Source: Sphagnum compactum
Lineage: Eukaryota; Bryophyta; Sphagnopsida; Sphagnales
Direction: 5' to 3'
Length of the DNA: 64,000 nt
Assembly (NCBI GenBank): GCA_965153455.1
Contig: OZ234499.1
Location: 15,558,271 to 15,622,270 of the forward strand
Positions 25,504 through 36,700 of this stretch are shown here, piece after piece. The notes beneath the pieces were generated by a model. The model worked only from the letters and a program-made list of their open reading frames with translations. It ran no database searches and was not told the origin of the DNA. Each line of letters begins with the position of its first letter. Within the stretch, counting starts at the first letter, position 1. The position numbers were made by a program, and so were the translations under genes.

Positions 25504-25826
25504 CAGTGTTGGGCAGTTCTTTGAATTTTTTAAAGGGCCGTCAGTTCTGGTTCTTTACAAATTTCAGAATCGAAGAATCTTCAGTTCCGGTTGTTTCAAA
25601 AGCCCTCAAAGAACAGATGGCTTTTCATGTACAAAGAAATGGACAAAGAATTGGCCTGTTCTTTGGCCGGTTCTTTGACCTTTACAAAACTTGAGAACCA
25701 CGGTTATATGTACCAAAACCAATTATTTGAAATTTTTTTGAGGGCTCATGAGTAAGTGGATATTTATTTACCTGGGTTGATAACCAGCAAGCATCTGTCC
25801 CTCACTTTAAGAACCGCCCAACACTC
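25503..25826. mobile_element. small TIR element (hAT-like MITE candidate)
   Basis: Left end CAGTGTTGGGCAGTTCTTTG and right end AAGAACCGCCCAACACT are inverted copies with one G/A difference in the matched core. The interior contains degenerate GGTTCTTT-type repeats and no gene. CAG-type ends and size fit non-autonomous hAT elements, but no clear 8-bp target duplication is visible, so the exact borders are uncertain. Related ends occur near 3.85, 17.43, 30.47, 30.65 and 49.06 kb. Confidence 0.6.
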
Positions 25827-26835
25827 GTATTAGTTTCCTGGATGGATGGATGGCACATGTAGTCATCTGCTGCTGGTTCCACTTTTAGTTTTGCTCGTTT
25901 CAATTGTTAATATGAATTGTGGATGAGGAACACTACTAGTTCAGCTCTTTTCAAAGAGGAATGGGCTCAGGAAGGAAGATCGTTGGCTATTGTTGATTAT
26001 TCTATCGTAGGAGGTTATTGTTGATTATTCTGAGAAAATGGTTATTTGCCCCTCACAAGGCTTGCAACATTCTATAACACATAAATCATTCAAAGGTATT
26101 TTTTTAATCTTTGTATTTGAAAGCACCTCGGGTCATTGAAGATTTGTTGAAGGACCCTTCCTCTGATCACATGCACACCTTTGGTCATTAGATTAAAATA
26201 CCTTTAGTGGTTTATGCTGGGGGAAGGCCTGCTCCCATAGGCCTCCCCTAATTTTCGGGCCTACTACCCCCCAAGGAGCGGGCCTTCTTCCCCTATTATA
26301 CATAATTTGCCTGGGTTGTGTGTTAGTGATGTCGACAAATTCTTTTGTATTTTCATGGTTTTATGCTTTTGTATTGTTTTTTGGGTTATTTGTTCATTTT
26401 TTGGATTTTGGAGGGAGAGTTGGGTTTCAAGACCAATTCCAAAGCTTCTTTGGAGTACTAAACCTTTGGTTAGTTGAATGGACAAGTGGACTACTTTCAT
26501 TATGAGTTTACGTGTACAAGTCAGGTTCATTTGAACATATGCACATGTGAAGATTTTGAACTTTTGACCTAGGAGGTTGGTTAACAAAATCTCTTGGAAG
26601 TGATAACCCAAGGCCAGGTTTGAGGTCCAAAAATCCAGTGATTGTACCACTCTGGTTCACCCAAGGGTTTGGTTAACTTACCCCACCCATCACTTTCGCC
26701 TACAGAACAAGTTTCCCTCTGGAGTTTTACAAGCCTTAGAAAAAGGCAAGGGGGGTAGACAAGGGGGTCGGTCTCATAATTACTAGTCATAAACGACTAA
26801 CTAATTATGCAGAATTGGCCGCCATTGCCGATTAT
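25827..26835. other. gene-free stretch
   Basis: No gene recognised. The longest open frame (26264-26650, minus, 128 codons) has no motif and its complement is partly open. Confidence 0.45.
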
Positions 26836-26895
26836 GGAGCTGGAGGAACAGGCTTCCCTCATGTTGAAGGGGTGAGGGAAGCCTGTTCCGGCTCC
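26836..26895. repeat. strong 60 bp inverted repeat
   Basis: The left arm starts at 26836 (GGAGCTGGAGGAACAGGCTT...) and the right arm ends at 26895 (...GAAGCCTGTTCCGGCTCC). Each arm is about 23-26 bases, with a three-base bulge in the left arm and a loop of roughly nine bases. The loop is shorter than in typical plant microRNA precursors, so a transposon-end hairpin is at least as likely. Confidence 0.85.
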
Positions 26896-27854
26896 GTTAC
26901 ATGAGATAATGGGCTTCCCATTATGCAGTACATGGTGCACCCACCCTCGAATGCCTCACTCCAAGGGCATTGCAAGTCGTAAAGATCAAGCATTGATTTC
27001 TTCAACAGTGCAGGGAAGGTCCCTAATAAGGTTAGGAACCACAGCATATTGGGGGACTGGTTGGAGACCAAGAAGGGTTTAGGGTTTAAGGTTTTAGGGT
27101 TTAAGGGTTTCTGGATGGAAAAGAGATCCAAAATTCACAAAGACCCATTGAGAGTTTTTGAGTGTTATTGGAGCGGCACCTTATTATTTAATCTTTCCTC
27201 AGGAGGCAAAGGACAAGCATTTCAAAGAAGGCCAAACTGACCCTAGTTTGTTTGTCACATACTTCCCGTGGCGTGGGGGTTATTGTACGGTCTCACCAAA
27301 ATCAAAGGGGGGAAAATAAACAATGAGCCGACTGACTGACTAAACAATTATGATTTGCCGACCCTCTGAACTGAACTCTGTGTTCCACCGCCCACTTGCA
27401 ACTGACAAACCCTGTTAGCAAAACGTCAAAAACAAAAGTTGTTGCTATTTTCAGAGGAATGATGTTGTGAAAGGAAGGGCACTCAAATTGGCTCATTGCG
27501 GAAAAGGAAGTGGAGTGCCTGAGCCCCGAGGGCAAAAAAAAAGGGCCAAAGAGAGAGAGAGATAGTAGTGGTAAAAGGGAGAGAGAGGGAGACAGACCCA
27601 TTTTGAGTTGTCCGGAACAACGGCAACAACAACAACCCACCTGCAAGTAAGTAAAGCCCTCATTTCATAAATACACCCAGATGGGATGCCTTTGCCTATG
27701 CGCAAAGCCATAGCTATTGGGAGTCCAAACCCAATAATGTCCAAAAAAAAATTGTCATTGCCCAATTGATGATGATGATGATGGCTAGCAAAATGTAAAT
27801 GAAGCCAAATGATTCATATATCCAAGAAAGGAAGCAAAAATCAAGTTCTTTTTC
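26896..27854. other. gene-free stretch
   Basis: Contains TTTAGGG-like motifs at 27077-27112 and a GA-rich block (27548-27595). On the minus strand two overlapping open frames of 114 and 90 codons lack family motifs. A splice-acceptor-like TTACTTACTTGCAG (27653-27640, minus) hints at, but does not prove, a transcribed region. Confidence 0.35.
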
Positions 27855-27943
27855 CAAAAACAAAAAAGAAAGAAGGTGAAGAAGAAGGAGAAAAAAAAGG
27901 AGAAGTCCAAGACTTTGGAAGAAGAAGAAGAAGAAGAAGAGAA
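27855..27943. repeat. polypurine (GAA)n tract
   Basis: Almost pure A/G on the plus strand, ending in seven or eight GAA/GAAGAA units. Such tracts often lie in plant leaders when transcribed in the CTT sense, but no gene can be attached here. Confidence 0.85.
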
Positions 27944-28291
27944 TGCATTCAATTATATATATAAACTAATAATAAATGGGTTTCCAATTCTCTTCTTCCT
28001 CCTTTCCTTGAATGGTATTTGTATCCAATATAGACAAACCCATTAATAAGGGGGTCATCTATCATGTAATGACTCTGTCCTTTATTGCAGATTGAAACAA
28101 AATCGCAAGTGATGATGGAACCCTGTGTGTGTAATTGCACGATTCACAAATGTTGTCCTCCTTTCACCTATATAGCTGGACTAAAAGGGGACTCGGAGGA
28201 ACTCTATACTTCAAAATACAACCTTCTCTCTTGGGGAGCCTCCATAGTTTCATTTTTTTTTGAGTGATAGGCCCATCAAATTGGCTCATTG

Positions 28292-28292
28292 C

Positions 28293-28323
<31 letters not shown>

Positions 28324-28324
28324 A
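28292..28324. repeat. C22A11 homopolymer junction
   Basis: Twenty-two C directly followed by eleven A. Unusual in this AT-rich DNA. The opposite strand could form a G-quadruplex. The true length may be uncertain because homopolymers assemble poorly. Confidence 0.9.
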
Positions 28325-30470
28325 GAACTTGGGAGGCACCTCATCTAATTAATAGGAGAGGTGAATAGGAGAGGTATAATAAGAGACACACTATATGGTT
28401 TAGATAATTTGCAGGCAAAATGAAATTTGAGTAAAACTAAAGTATTTTAGAGGATACAACTTGTGTTCCCAACTGTCACTCACAAATTTGGTTCCAAGTT
28501 GAAGCCCCAAAAAATATATATATCCCAAATTGCTACACTCATGCAAAGTCTTCCAAGTTCCAACTTTCAATGTATGCAATTTGTTTTAATTTGGGACAAA
28601 GTGAAAGATGAGAAAAATCAAGCTTGAAAAATACCTCAAGTCTCAAGTCTCATTTATATGTTGTTACCATTAGGTACTATTTTTCTATTGTGTTATTGCA
28701 GGGTGGGTTTTGCACCTCAAGGCTTAGCCTAGTAGCAGGCTGAAGCAGAAGAAAAGTAATTGAGCCTTTAATTATTGTTGTCATATTTTTATTACTTAGA
28801 GAATGGCTCAATTTTAATCCATTAATGTTGAGTCTAGACTCTGGAGTATGAGGTCTGGACTCTGGACTCTGACCATGTGCATGTGGGGGGAGGAGAGGGC
28901 CAAGGATTTGCATGTACCTTAAACCATATTTAATTACGTGACACACAAGTTGCAATCACAAAGCTTAAGAAGTAAATGGGGTCAGACTTTGGGTAATGTA
29001 ATTAACATCTTTGGTCTAGAACTTAATAAATATAATTTTTTGTCTTTAAAGGTTAAACCATAGTTATTACTGGAGAAATAAAATTAATTTAGCTTCTTAA
29101 AAATAATTGACACCCATATCAACATAAGAAGAGTTAAGTACTTGTGAATGAACTTGCTTCCCATTTAGATACTTATTATATGGAGAGGCATTGGAGGAGG
29201 CTCCAAAATGCTTTCCATTCTTGCCAATTTTAATATACATACTCTTGTCAACCTAAGCATGATTGCATGGTGCCCAATTGCTCTTTGAAGTTTGGACCTA
29301 CTTATTTTGGGACTTTTTTTTGTGGGATGTACCTACTTATTAGCAAACCCTAACTTCTTAAATGTCCCACTTTCCTAAATGCTCTTACTACTTAAATGAT
29401 CCTATCGAAAGTCCAACATTGTTGAACGTTGACCATTTAGATCCCTTGTTTAAGGTTCCTAAATGGCCATACCAATTAAGTGCTTCTATGATGATGATGA
29501 GTCCAACATTATTGAGCTTTGACAATTACAAATTTAGAGAGAGAGCAAATTAAAAACATTTAGAACAAAAACTTTCAAGTGGGTTGTGTATAGTTCAATA
29601 GCATGGAAATCATATATTATGATTGTTGACTTATACATAAATTAACACCACCCATTAGCAAATTAAATGTCTAGGTATATATATGTTTATAGAGAGTCCC
29701 ATCTCAATTTAAAGCATAAAGCTAACATGATTTCCATTGGATATTTAAGAAAACCATTGCAAAAAAAAAACATAGGAGTTGTTGATTTACAACAAAGGCA
29801 CCTACCTACACAACATAAAAAATGAGGTTAACATATGGCTACTTCTCTCACCAAGGAAAAAGCTTGACAAACAAAGCTTGAATAATCCACTAAAACTAGG
29901 TATGTAGTAATTTTCAACTTTGAGTAAAACACTCCCAAAGAAATAATAGAGCATCTACTTCCACTAATCCAATACTCAAAGGACCCTAAACCCTAAACTC
30001 TCCACCCATTGGTTTCCTTTAAGAAATCAATGAGTTTAAAACAACCCCAAAAAAAAAAAAAAAAACAAGGTGTAAGCAATGGTTATAGTAACAATATCAC
30101 TATGCTTAAGTAACATTAACCATAGTGATAGTTAAGCGATACAAGTTGATTAGTGCTAACATTAATGCTAATATTTATTTATAATACAAGTTAGTGATAG
30201 GTAAGGGTTTGTCCATGCATTCTTTTCTCTTTTTTTTTTTTTTCCCCAAGAAGGTTAGGAGGGATGGAGTAGGTTTGTAAGAGGTAAGGGTAGGTTTATA
30301 GGTAGGTATGTAAAAGAGTTACGTAGGTAGGCATATGAAGGCTTCACACAAACAAACACCAATTATTTCTACTATATAAAAAATCACTAAATTCTAATAT
30401 ATATGGAAAAATATAAAGCTTTAGGATATAGGGCAATTTGAACCAAAAAACTATAGCAAAAAAAAGCCAA
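28325..30470. other. gene-free AT-rich stretch
   Basis: No gene. Contains poly-A/T runs and a GTAGGTAGG-type low-complexity segment (30255-30330). Confidence 0.5.
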
Positions 30471-30663
30471 TGTTGGGCAGCTTTTTAATTTTACCAGGAA
30501 CCACGAACTGATTTTCATAACTAGAATCAAATTTTAATTTGTTTGAAGAACTAGACCCAGAACTGTATTCCCAGTTCCATTTATGTGTGGAACCGGTTCT
30601 TCTTCACTTTTAAAACCAAAACTGGAGGTTGTTCATACCCGGGGGGCATCTGCCCAACACCCG
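30471..30663. mobile_element. small TIR element, second TGTTGGGC copy
   Basis: Left end CCAATGTTGGGCAGCTTTTT and right end ATCTGCCCAACACCCG are inverted relatives of the 25.5 kb element. The interior has GGAACC...GGTTCTTC motifs and no coding sequence. Borders and target duplication are unclear. Confidence 0.5.
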
Positions 30664-30967
30664 TTTCAAACTACTAGGCTACGCTTATATGTAAGGCAGG
30701 TTGAAGTTTAGTTACCAAGTGGTAAATTTCCAACAGCAAGAAGTTAAACCGGGCAGTCAGCAGCAGCAGCAAAGGGTGAAAAATTAATTATTAGTGGGGC
30801 AGTAAAATGGGGCGTCGTTATTCGCTTGTTTTCTTCCGTGTGAATTTTTCCTTTTGCCTGCGTGTTGTCGCTATGTCATTAGTACTTACACTGCCCCCTT
30901 TTTCTACACTGCCCGGATTGTTTTTTTCACTGTTCAAACTTCAGTGTACGTGTTCAGCCTTTTCTTA

Positions 30968-31700
30968 TTGGCGAAATTTCGCCCAAAATTGAAATTTCAA
31001 CAAATCGAAAATGAAGTGATTTTTGAAGGTTTCTTAATCGCCAAAACTGAGAAAAATAGTCAGAATCGCCAAATCTCTAAATTTTGGTTTCCAATGTGTA
31101 GCCATAATATATAAAACAATGGTTCCAAATTTGTTATCTCATTTCTGGTTTTATAGCCATATTTTGGCTAAATCTACCTAGGGACGATTTCGACTTTTGC
31201 TATAACACAGGTCATCCTTTTATTTTTCTTTCAAAATTTCGCCAAAAAGAGAAATTTAAAATTTAAAATTCGAAAATGAAGTATTTGTAGGTTTTGACTT
31301 GCCTAAAGCAAGGGGGAAAATGCTAAAATCGCCATATTTTAATATTTGGTTTTTACTCTGTAGCCAAAAAATATGGATGCTCAACACTTTCTCTATATCT
31401 TCCTATGGATGGTTGCCACTTTGACTACAAACAATTTTTAATTTTAAAAAAAAAACACTGCTAAAACAGTTCACCCTTTATTTAACTGGCGAAAATTCGC
31501 AAAAAAGAGAAATAAAATTTTCTCAATTCGAAAAAGAAGTAATTTTCGAGGCTCTCACTTGCCCTAAGCGAGAAAAAAAATGCAAAAATCGCCATATTCG
31601 TATATTTGTTATTCATTCAGTAGCCAAAAAATGAAAAGGATTCTCGCCACTTTTTCTACATCTTCCTACGGATGCTCGCCACTTTGGCTACAAACAAGAA
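30968..31700. repeat. tandem array, ~260 bp unit x3
   Basis: Three degenerate copies start near 30968, 31232 and 31491. Each has GCGAAA-TTCGC followed by GAAAT and AATTCGAAAA-GAAGTA, then GGTTT/GGCTCTCACTTGCC, AAATCGCCATAT, TGTAGCC/CAGTAGCCAAAAA, and in the last two TCTTCCTA.GGATG-TCGCCACTTTG.CTACAAACA. Copy 1 carries the perfect 14-base palindrome GGCGAAATTTCGCC (30969-30982). The array lies 2-2.7 kb upstream of the receptor kinase start. Confidence 0.8.
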
Positions 31701-32019
31701 ATCCCGAGAGAAAACACTGCTTGTTGCTATGGCTGGCTGCGCGCTTGGCGGGTGGACGACGACGGCGAGAAGTGGGGAAGAAGACAAGAAGACGATGCCG
31801 GCCTGCCTGCAGCGGCCCTTTCACAAGGAACGTGGGATTGCCAGCCAGCCAGCAAGAGAGCGAGACATCGCTCTTGGAAAAACTGTCGATGCGCATTTTA
31901 ATTACAAGTAAGAAATTGTGACAAGTTCTTAAGAAAAAGACTTAATATTATAACGATACTTGGACATTTCTCATTCTCAAGGTAGCTGTTGCACCGTGGG
32001 CAAATTGCCGCAACAATCA

Positions 32020-32100
32020 CCTTGTCTTCTCTCTCTCCCTCTCTCTCTCTCTTCTTTTGTCTGATTTTCTTCTCCTTTTTTCTCTGTTATTTTGGTCCAG
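32020..32100 (+). promoter_or_regulatory. pyrimidine-rich tract upstream of the receptor kinase gene
   Basis: TCTCTCTCTCCCTCTCTCTC followed by T/C-rich DNA ending TTTTGGTCCAG at about 32100. It could be a pyrimidine patch of a plant promoter or the polypyrimidine tract of a 5' UTR intron acceptor. The sequence cannot decide. No clear TATA box was fixed for this gene. Confidence 0.35.
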
Positions 32101-32339
32101 CGATGTTGTTGTGTTAAGCATCTGCAGGACGGCTTATGATCTGTGTATCTTTCGTTTTTTCAAGAGTGATGTTGTATATCGGGATCATGAGATGAAGTGT
32201 ATGCTGTGGTGATCTTATCCGCTTTTCTTTCTTTCTTCTCCTCCTCCTCAAGTATTATTATTATCAACATGTTTCCACCTTCGACTTGTTTTCTGGATCT
32301 TCAGTACCGACCGACGGCAGTGTAGCTTTTTTCTTTAAT

Positions 32340-32935
32340 GTTTGGAACAGCCTTTTTTGTTTACTGCAGACTAAGTTTGCTTCAATTGCTGTCGACATTG
32401 TTGCTGCTGCAAGTGTGAAGGCTCCGAGTCATAATAGCCTTGTTCCTGCCTCAGTTGTACTCCAAGAACTTGTCGAACTTGTTACTGCAATTTGTTTCAA
32501 TTCGTTGCAGTCATTGTTGCTGCTGCAAGTGTAAAGCCGCTATTGTAATAGCCTGCCTGCTGTTCCTGTCTCCGTTGTTGTACAACAAGCTTGTTGATCT
32601 TGGTTCCTCGTGGATCTATCTTCGTTACCGATTGTTGACAGTCCTTCCTTCTTCGTAGAGAACAGATCGTGCGACTAGTTTCTATATTCAGTAGAAACCG
32701 TAGTAGCTTTACTCTTTTGCAGTTTGGAAAGGCTTTTGTTGCTGCAAACTTTGCTCCAATTGCTGCCATTGTTGTTGCTGCTGCGGCAAGTTGTGTCAAC
32801 TTGCCGCTATTATAATTGCCCTGCTGCTCCTGTCTGCGTTGTAGTACTCCAAGGACTTGTCGATCTTGGTTGAACATCGTGGAAATTGTTCGTTGAACCG
32901 ATTGCTGAGAGTCGACCTTCTTCTTCGTAGAGAAT
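32340..32935 (+). repeat. CTG-rich degenerate tandem repeat upstream of EMS1-like gene
   Basis: Three imperfect copies at about 32340-32508, 32482-32669 and 32723-32935. Shared landmarks in order: TTTGGAA..GC.TTT, CAATTGCTG, CATTGTTGCTGCTGCAAGT, GCCGCTATTGTAATAGCC, CTGTCTCCGTTGTTGTA, CCAAGAACTTGTCGA, GATCTTGGTT, CGTTACCGATTGTTGA, CTTCTTCGTAGAGAA. Copy 1 lacks the tail. Both strands hold short open frames through it, none conserved. It probably lies in the leader or a 5' UTR intron of the kinase gene. Confidence 0.75.
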
Positions 32936-33159
32936 CTTGAAGACCGAGTCTGAGCATCCGTGTGTGTCTCCGGGCCCCGAAGACAAAGATGATGCAGACT
33001 TTACCAGCATTTGCCACAGTTAGGAGACTCCTGTCATAGCTGCAAATTTTCCGTTGGTTTCTGCAGTTGTGCAGTGCCATCAGAAGAAGATCGTGTTTCT
33101 TTTGGTTGCAGGCTGCAACTTCTTAGGTGCGAATCGCCTTGTTCACTGCTGTGCAGTCT

Positions 33160-33212
33160 GATGCACACACAAAGCTTCGCTGATTCGATGCACACAAAGC
33201 CTCGCTGATTCT
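33160..33212 (+). repeat. 26-27 bp direct repeat x2
   Basis: GATGCACACAAAGC-TCGCTGATTC occurs twice head to tail, with a CA insertion in the first copy and T/C variation. Confidence 0.9.
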
Positions 33213-33717
33213 CTTCATAGTTGTTCTTGCAGCACGCACTGCAGCCACCAGGTATTTTAGGCATTATAGTGCCAAGGCACAGTGTATGCACAGTACTACT
33301 GTATAAGGGAAACGGCTACTTTTAGGTTCAGTTGAAACCGTGCTGCTGATCTACAGTCTTCTAAGCGGCTGCACTGTGCCAAGGTCCCACCTCTATATTC
33401 GCTATCCGATCTCAGATTCTCCAGCAGCAGCAGCTCGGGGGTCCCGGGCGACGAGCATAAAGGTCTTCTTGTGGGTTGGAATTTTGATGAATCTTCTGCG
33501 ACTGCATTTTGAGACCTTTGATATGCTTGGTGCAGATGTTGCAAACCAGGTGGTGGTGCACAGTGTATCTTGATTCTTCATCAAAAGCCACAGGCAGGCA
33601 GCTGTGCAACAATGGGTTGTAATGTGTTGCCAAGTTTCTAAAGCTTGTGCTCCGCACCTGTAAGAACGCCCTACAGTGCAACTGTGCAAAAGGGCTCCAC
33701 AGAAAGAGAGGCGGGCC

Positions 33718-36700
33718 ATGGATCGTAGTACGCCTTTGCCAAATTTTGCATTAGGTCTGGTGCTGGTGCTGATGCTACTGATCATGTGTGAAAGGACATC
33801 ATGGCACTGTATCCAAGCCCTCAGTACAGATGTGGCAGCTCTTCTGGCATTCAAGGCAGCAGTGGTGCCCCAAGGCTCAGGGGCTGATCCGCTGCCCAAC
33901 TGGGTGGGAACGGATTCAAGCCCATGCGGCTGGATGGGTGTGACTTGCAACAGCAACAATGAAGTCACCATGCTTGAATTGTCAGAGATTGGAATCAGTG
34001 GAACCCTGCCAACGCAGCTTTTCACCATACTCACTTTGGAGCATCTGGACTTGAGCTCCAATTCTCTCTCTGGCAGCATACCCGCAGACATTGGAAATCT
34101 CACCAGCTTGAACTACCTGAATCTGACCTTGAATGAAATGTTTTCTGGTCCCATCCCTTCATCCCTCTTTGGTCTTCTGAGTTTGCAAATCCTGGATCTA
34201 AGCTACAACAGTATTTCAGGCATCCTTTCTGCAGATATTGGACGTCTTGTCAACTTGCAGGAGCTGGTTTTGGGCAGCAATTCCTTTTCGGGTCTCATTC
34301 CCCCACAGATTGGAGCACTTTCATCATTACAGTATCTTGACCTTTCCAGTAATACTTTCTCTGGCACTGTGCCTCTGCAACTTGGCAACCTTGTCAACTT
34401 GCAACACCTTGATCTGAGTAGCAACGCTCTCTCTGGTGATATACCTGCATTTGAGACCATGTCGAACCTTGAGCTCGTCGATGTGAGCAGCAACTTCTTC
34501 TCTGGTGCCATTTCCCCACAGTTGGCAACTCTTGTCAATTTGACCTACATTGACTTCAGCAACAACTCTCTTTCCGGGCCAATACCTGCTCAAATCTGGA
34601 GCATGACATCTTTGACAGAGCTTGATCTTGGGACTAATGCATTGACAGGCACTCTTCCACCCGAGCTTGGTAATTTGATAAACTTGCAGAGCTTTTATCT
34701 TGGGAGCAGTCATCTTACAGGTTCCATCCCTGAAGAGATCTCCTTATTAAGGAGCTTGAGGAAACTTGACCTGGGTGGCAATTCTTTTGTTGGGTCCATC
34801 CCTGACTCTATTGGCAACTTGAGGAATCTACAAACACTGAATCTGCCAAGTGCACATCTGAATGGCTCCATTCCAGCTTCTCTCGGCAACTGCAGCAGCT
34901 TACAGGTTGGGACTTTTTTGCCTTTGAGCCTTGCCTTTTGTTTTGTGGTATGTACTTTGGTCTGAAAACCTGCCTGTGTTTGGGGTTTGCATCTTATGCA
35001 TCAGTTCAAATCTACAATCCCAAAGTCCAAGTCTCTTCATGTTTGTTCCCCCCTTCTAAATTGCCAATGTGACCATGTGACTGGGTTCATGCAGGTCATA
35101 GATCTTGCTTTTAATGGCCTAAGTGGGCCCATTCCACCTCAGCTTGCTGCACTCCAAGATGTCATCTCTTTCTCAGTGGAGGGAAACAGTCTCTCTGGCC
35201 CCATACCAACCTGGTTTGGTAATTGGCAGAATTTGTCTAACCTTCTACTTTCGATCAACAAGTTTAGTGGCAGCATCCCTCCGGAGCTGGGGAACTGCTC
35301 CAGGCTCACAGACCTTGCTCTTGACAACAACCAGTTGACTGGCTCAATTCCACCAGAGCTTTGCAATGCTGCCATGTTGAATCAGGTGACATTGAATGCA
35401 AACAATCTTACAGGGGACATAATTGATACCTTCCAGAGATGCATCAGTCTAACTGAAATTGACTTGACTGACAATCTTCTGTCAGGACCTATACCACCAT
35501 ATCTGGCTGACCTCCCTAACCTTGTAATTCTATCCCTGGGGGACAATAACTTCTCAGGAAGTGTGCCAGACGCACTCTGGACCTCCACATCATTGCTCGA
35601 GATCCTGTTGGATTCCAACAAGCTTACTGGCAGTCTATCCCCACTGCTTGGAAATGTCACAACATTGCAGTACCTAGTCCTTGCCAACAACAACCTAGAG
35701 GGACCCATTCCCCATGAAATCGGGAAACTTTCCAACTTGACTGTATTCTCAGTGGCAAACAACAACCTGGTTGGTGAGATCCCAGTTGAGTTATGCAACT
35801 GTATCCGGCTCACAACTCTTCATCTAGGGAATAACTTGCTCACCGGATCAATCCCTCCGCAAATTGGGCAGCTCATCAATCTGGATTACATGGTCCTTTC
35901 ACATAACAGTCTCACTGGGAAAATTCCAAGCACAATATGTGCAGACTTCCAGGTTTGTTGCCAAATGTGCATAATCTCCTCTTTGATTGTGCATTATCTC
36001 TGTTTATAATTTCTGCCTTACTGGTATATGCAGACCAACTAGACATAGCAGCCTCCAGGGTTGAATCTCTGTTCCATAGTTGACAGGCTTTGATGGGGCT
36101 GGTTTGGTTTGGATTATGGCAACCCAGAATCAATGCAAAGCATTAGTCTAGTGTGCATATGCTACACAGAAATAATCCATTTCAACCATGTGAACATTCC
36201 TTGATCTACAGATTCTACTGTCCATATCGAAAAGTCCAGTCTTGCTTATGAGTTGTTGTTTTCCAGGTGATTGCCATGCCCACTTCAAGCTTTGTGCAGC
36301 ATCATGGAACACTGGACTTGTCATGGAATAATCTCAGTGGCAGTATTCCACCAGAGATGGGCGAATGCTCGGTTCTTGTGGAGCTGTTATTGACAGGCAA
36401 TCAACTAACGGGTTCGATCCCTCCTGAACTTCCACAGCTTACAAACTTGACCACTTTAGATCTTTCGTGCAACATGCTAAATGGGTCTATCCCAGCTGAG
36501 ATTGGCGAAGTGGGCAAGCTCCAAGGCTTGAATCTGGCCTACAACAGCCTCACAGGGCAAATTCCCCCCCAACTAGGTGACATCGCGAGCCTTACCAAGC
36601 TCAATTTGAGTGGAAACATGCTTTCTGGATCAATTCCCAACACTCTAGGCAATCTGACAGGTCTGTCTCGCTTGGATGTCAGCAACAATCAGCTCAGTGG

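Noticed and set aside
26836-26895. Calling the 60 bp hairpin a microRNA gene
   Set aside because: The loop is unusually short, no known plant miRNA sequence is recognised, and there is no small-RNA evidence.
31580-31921. 113-codon Arg-rich frame downstream of the 260 bp array
   Set aside because: Three frames are open across the same GC-rich patch and part of it is repeat DNA. No family match.
33402-34713. Long minus-strand open frames (up to 233 codons) opposite the kinase gene
   Set aside because: They are antisense shadows of the LRR-coding exon. The repetitive LRR codons keep the complement open, and they match no family.
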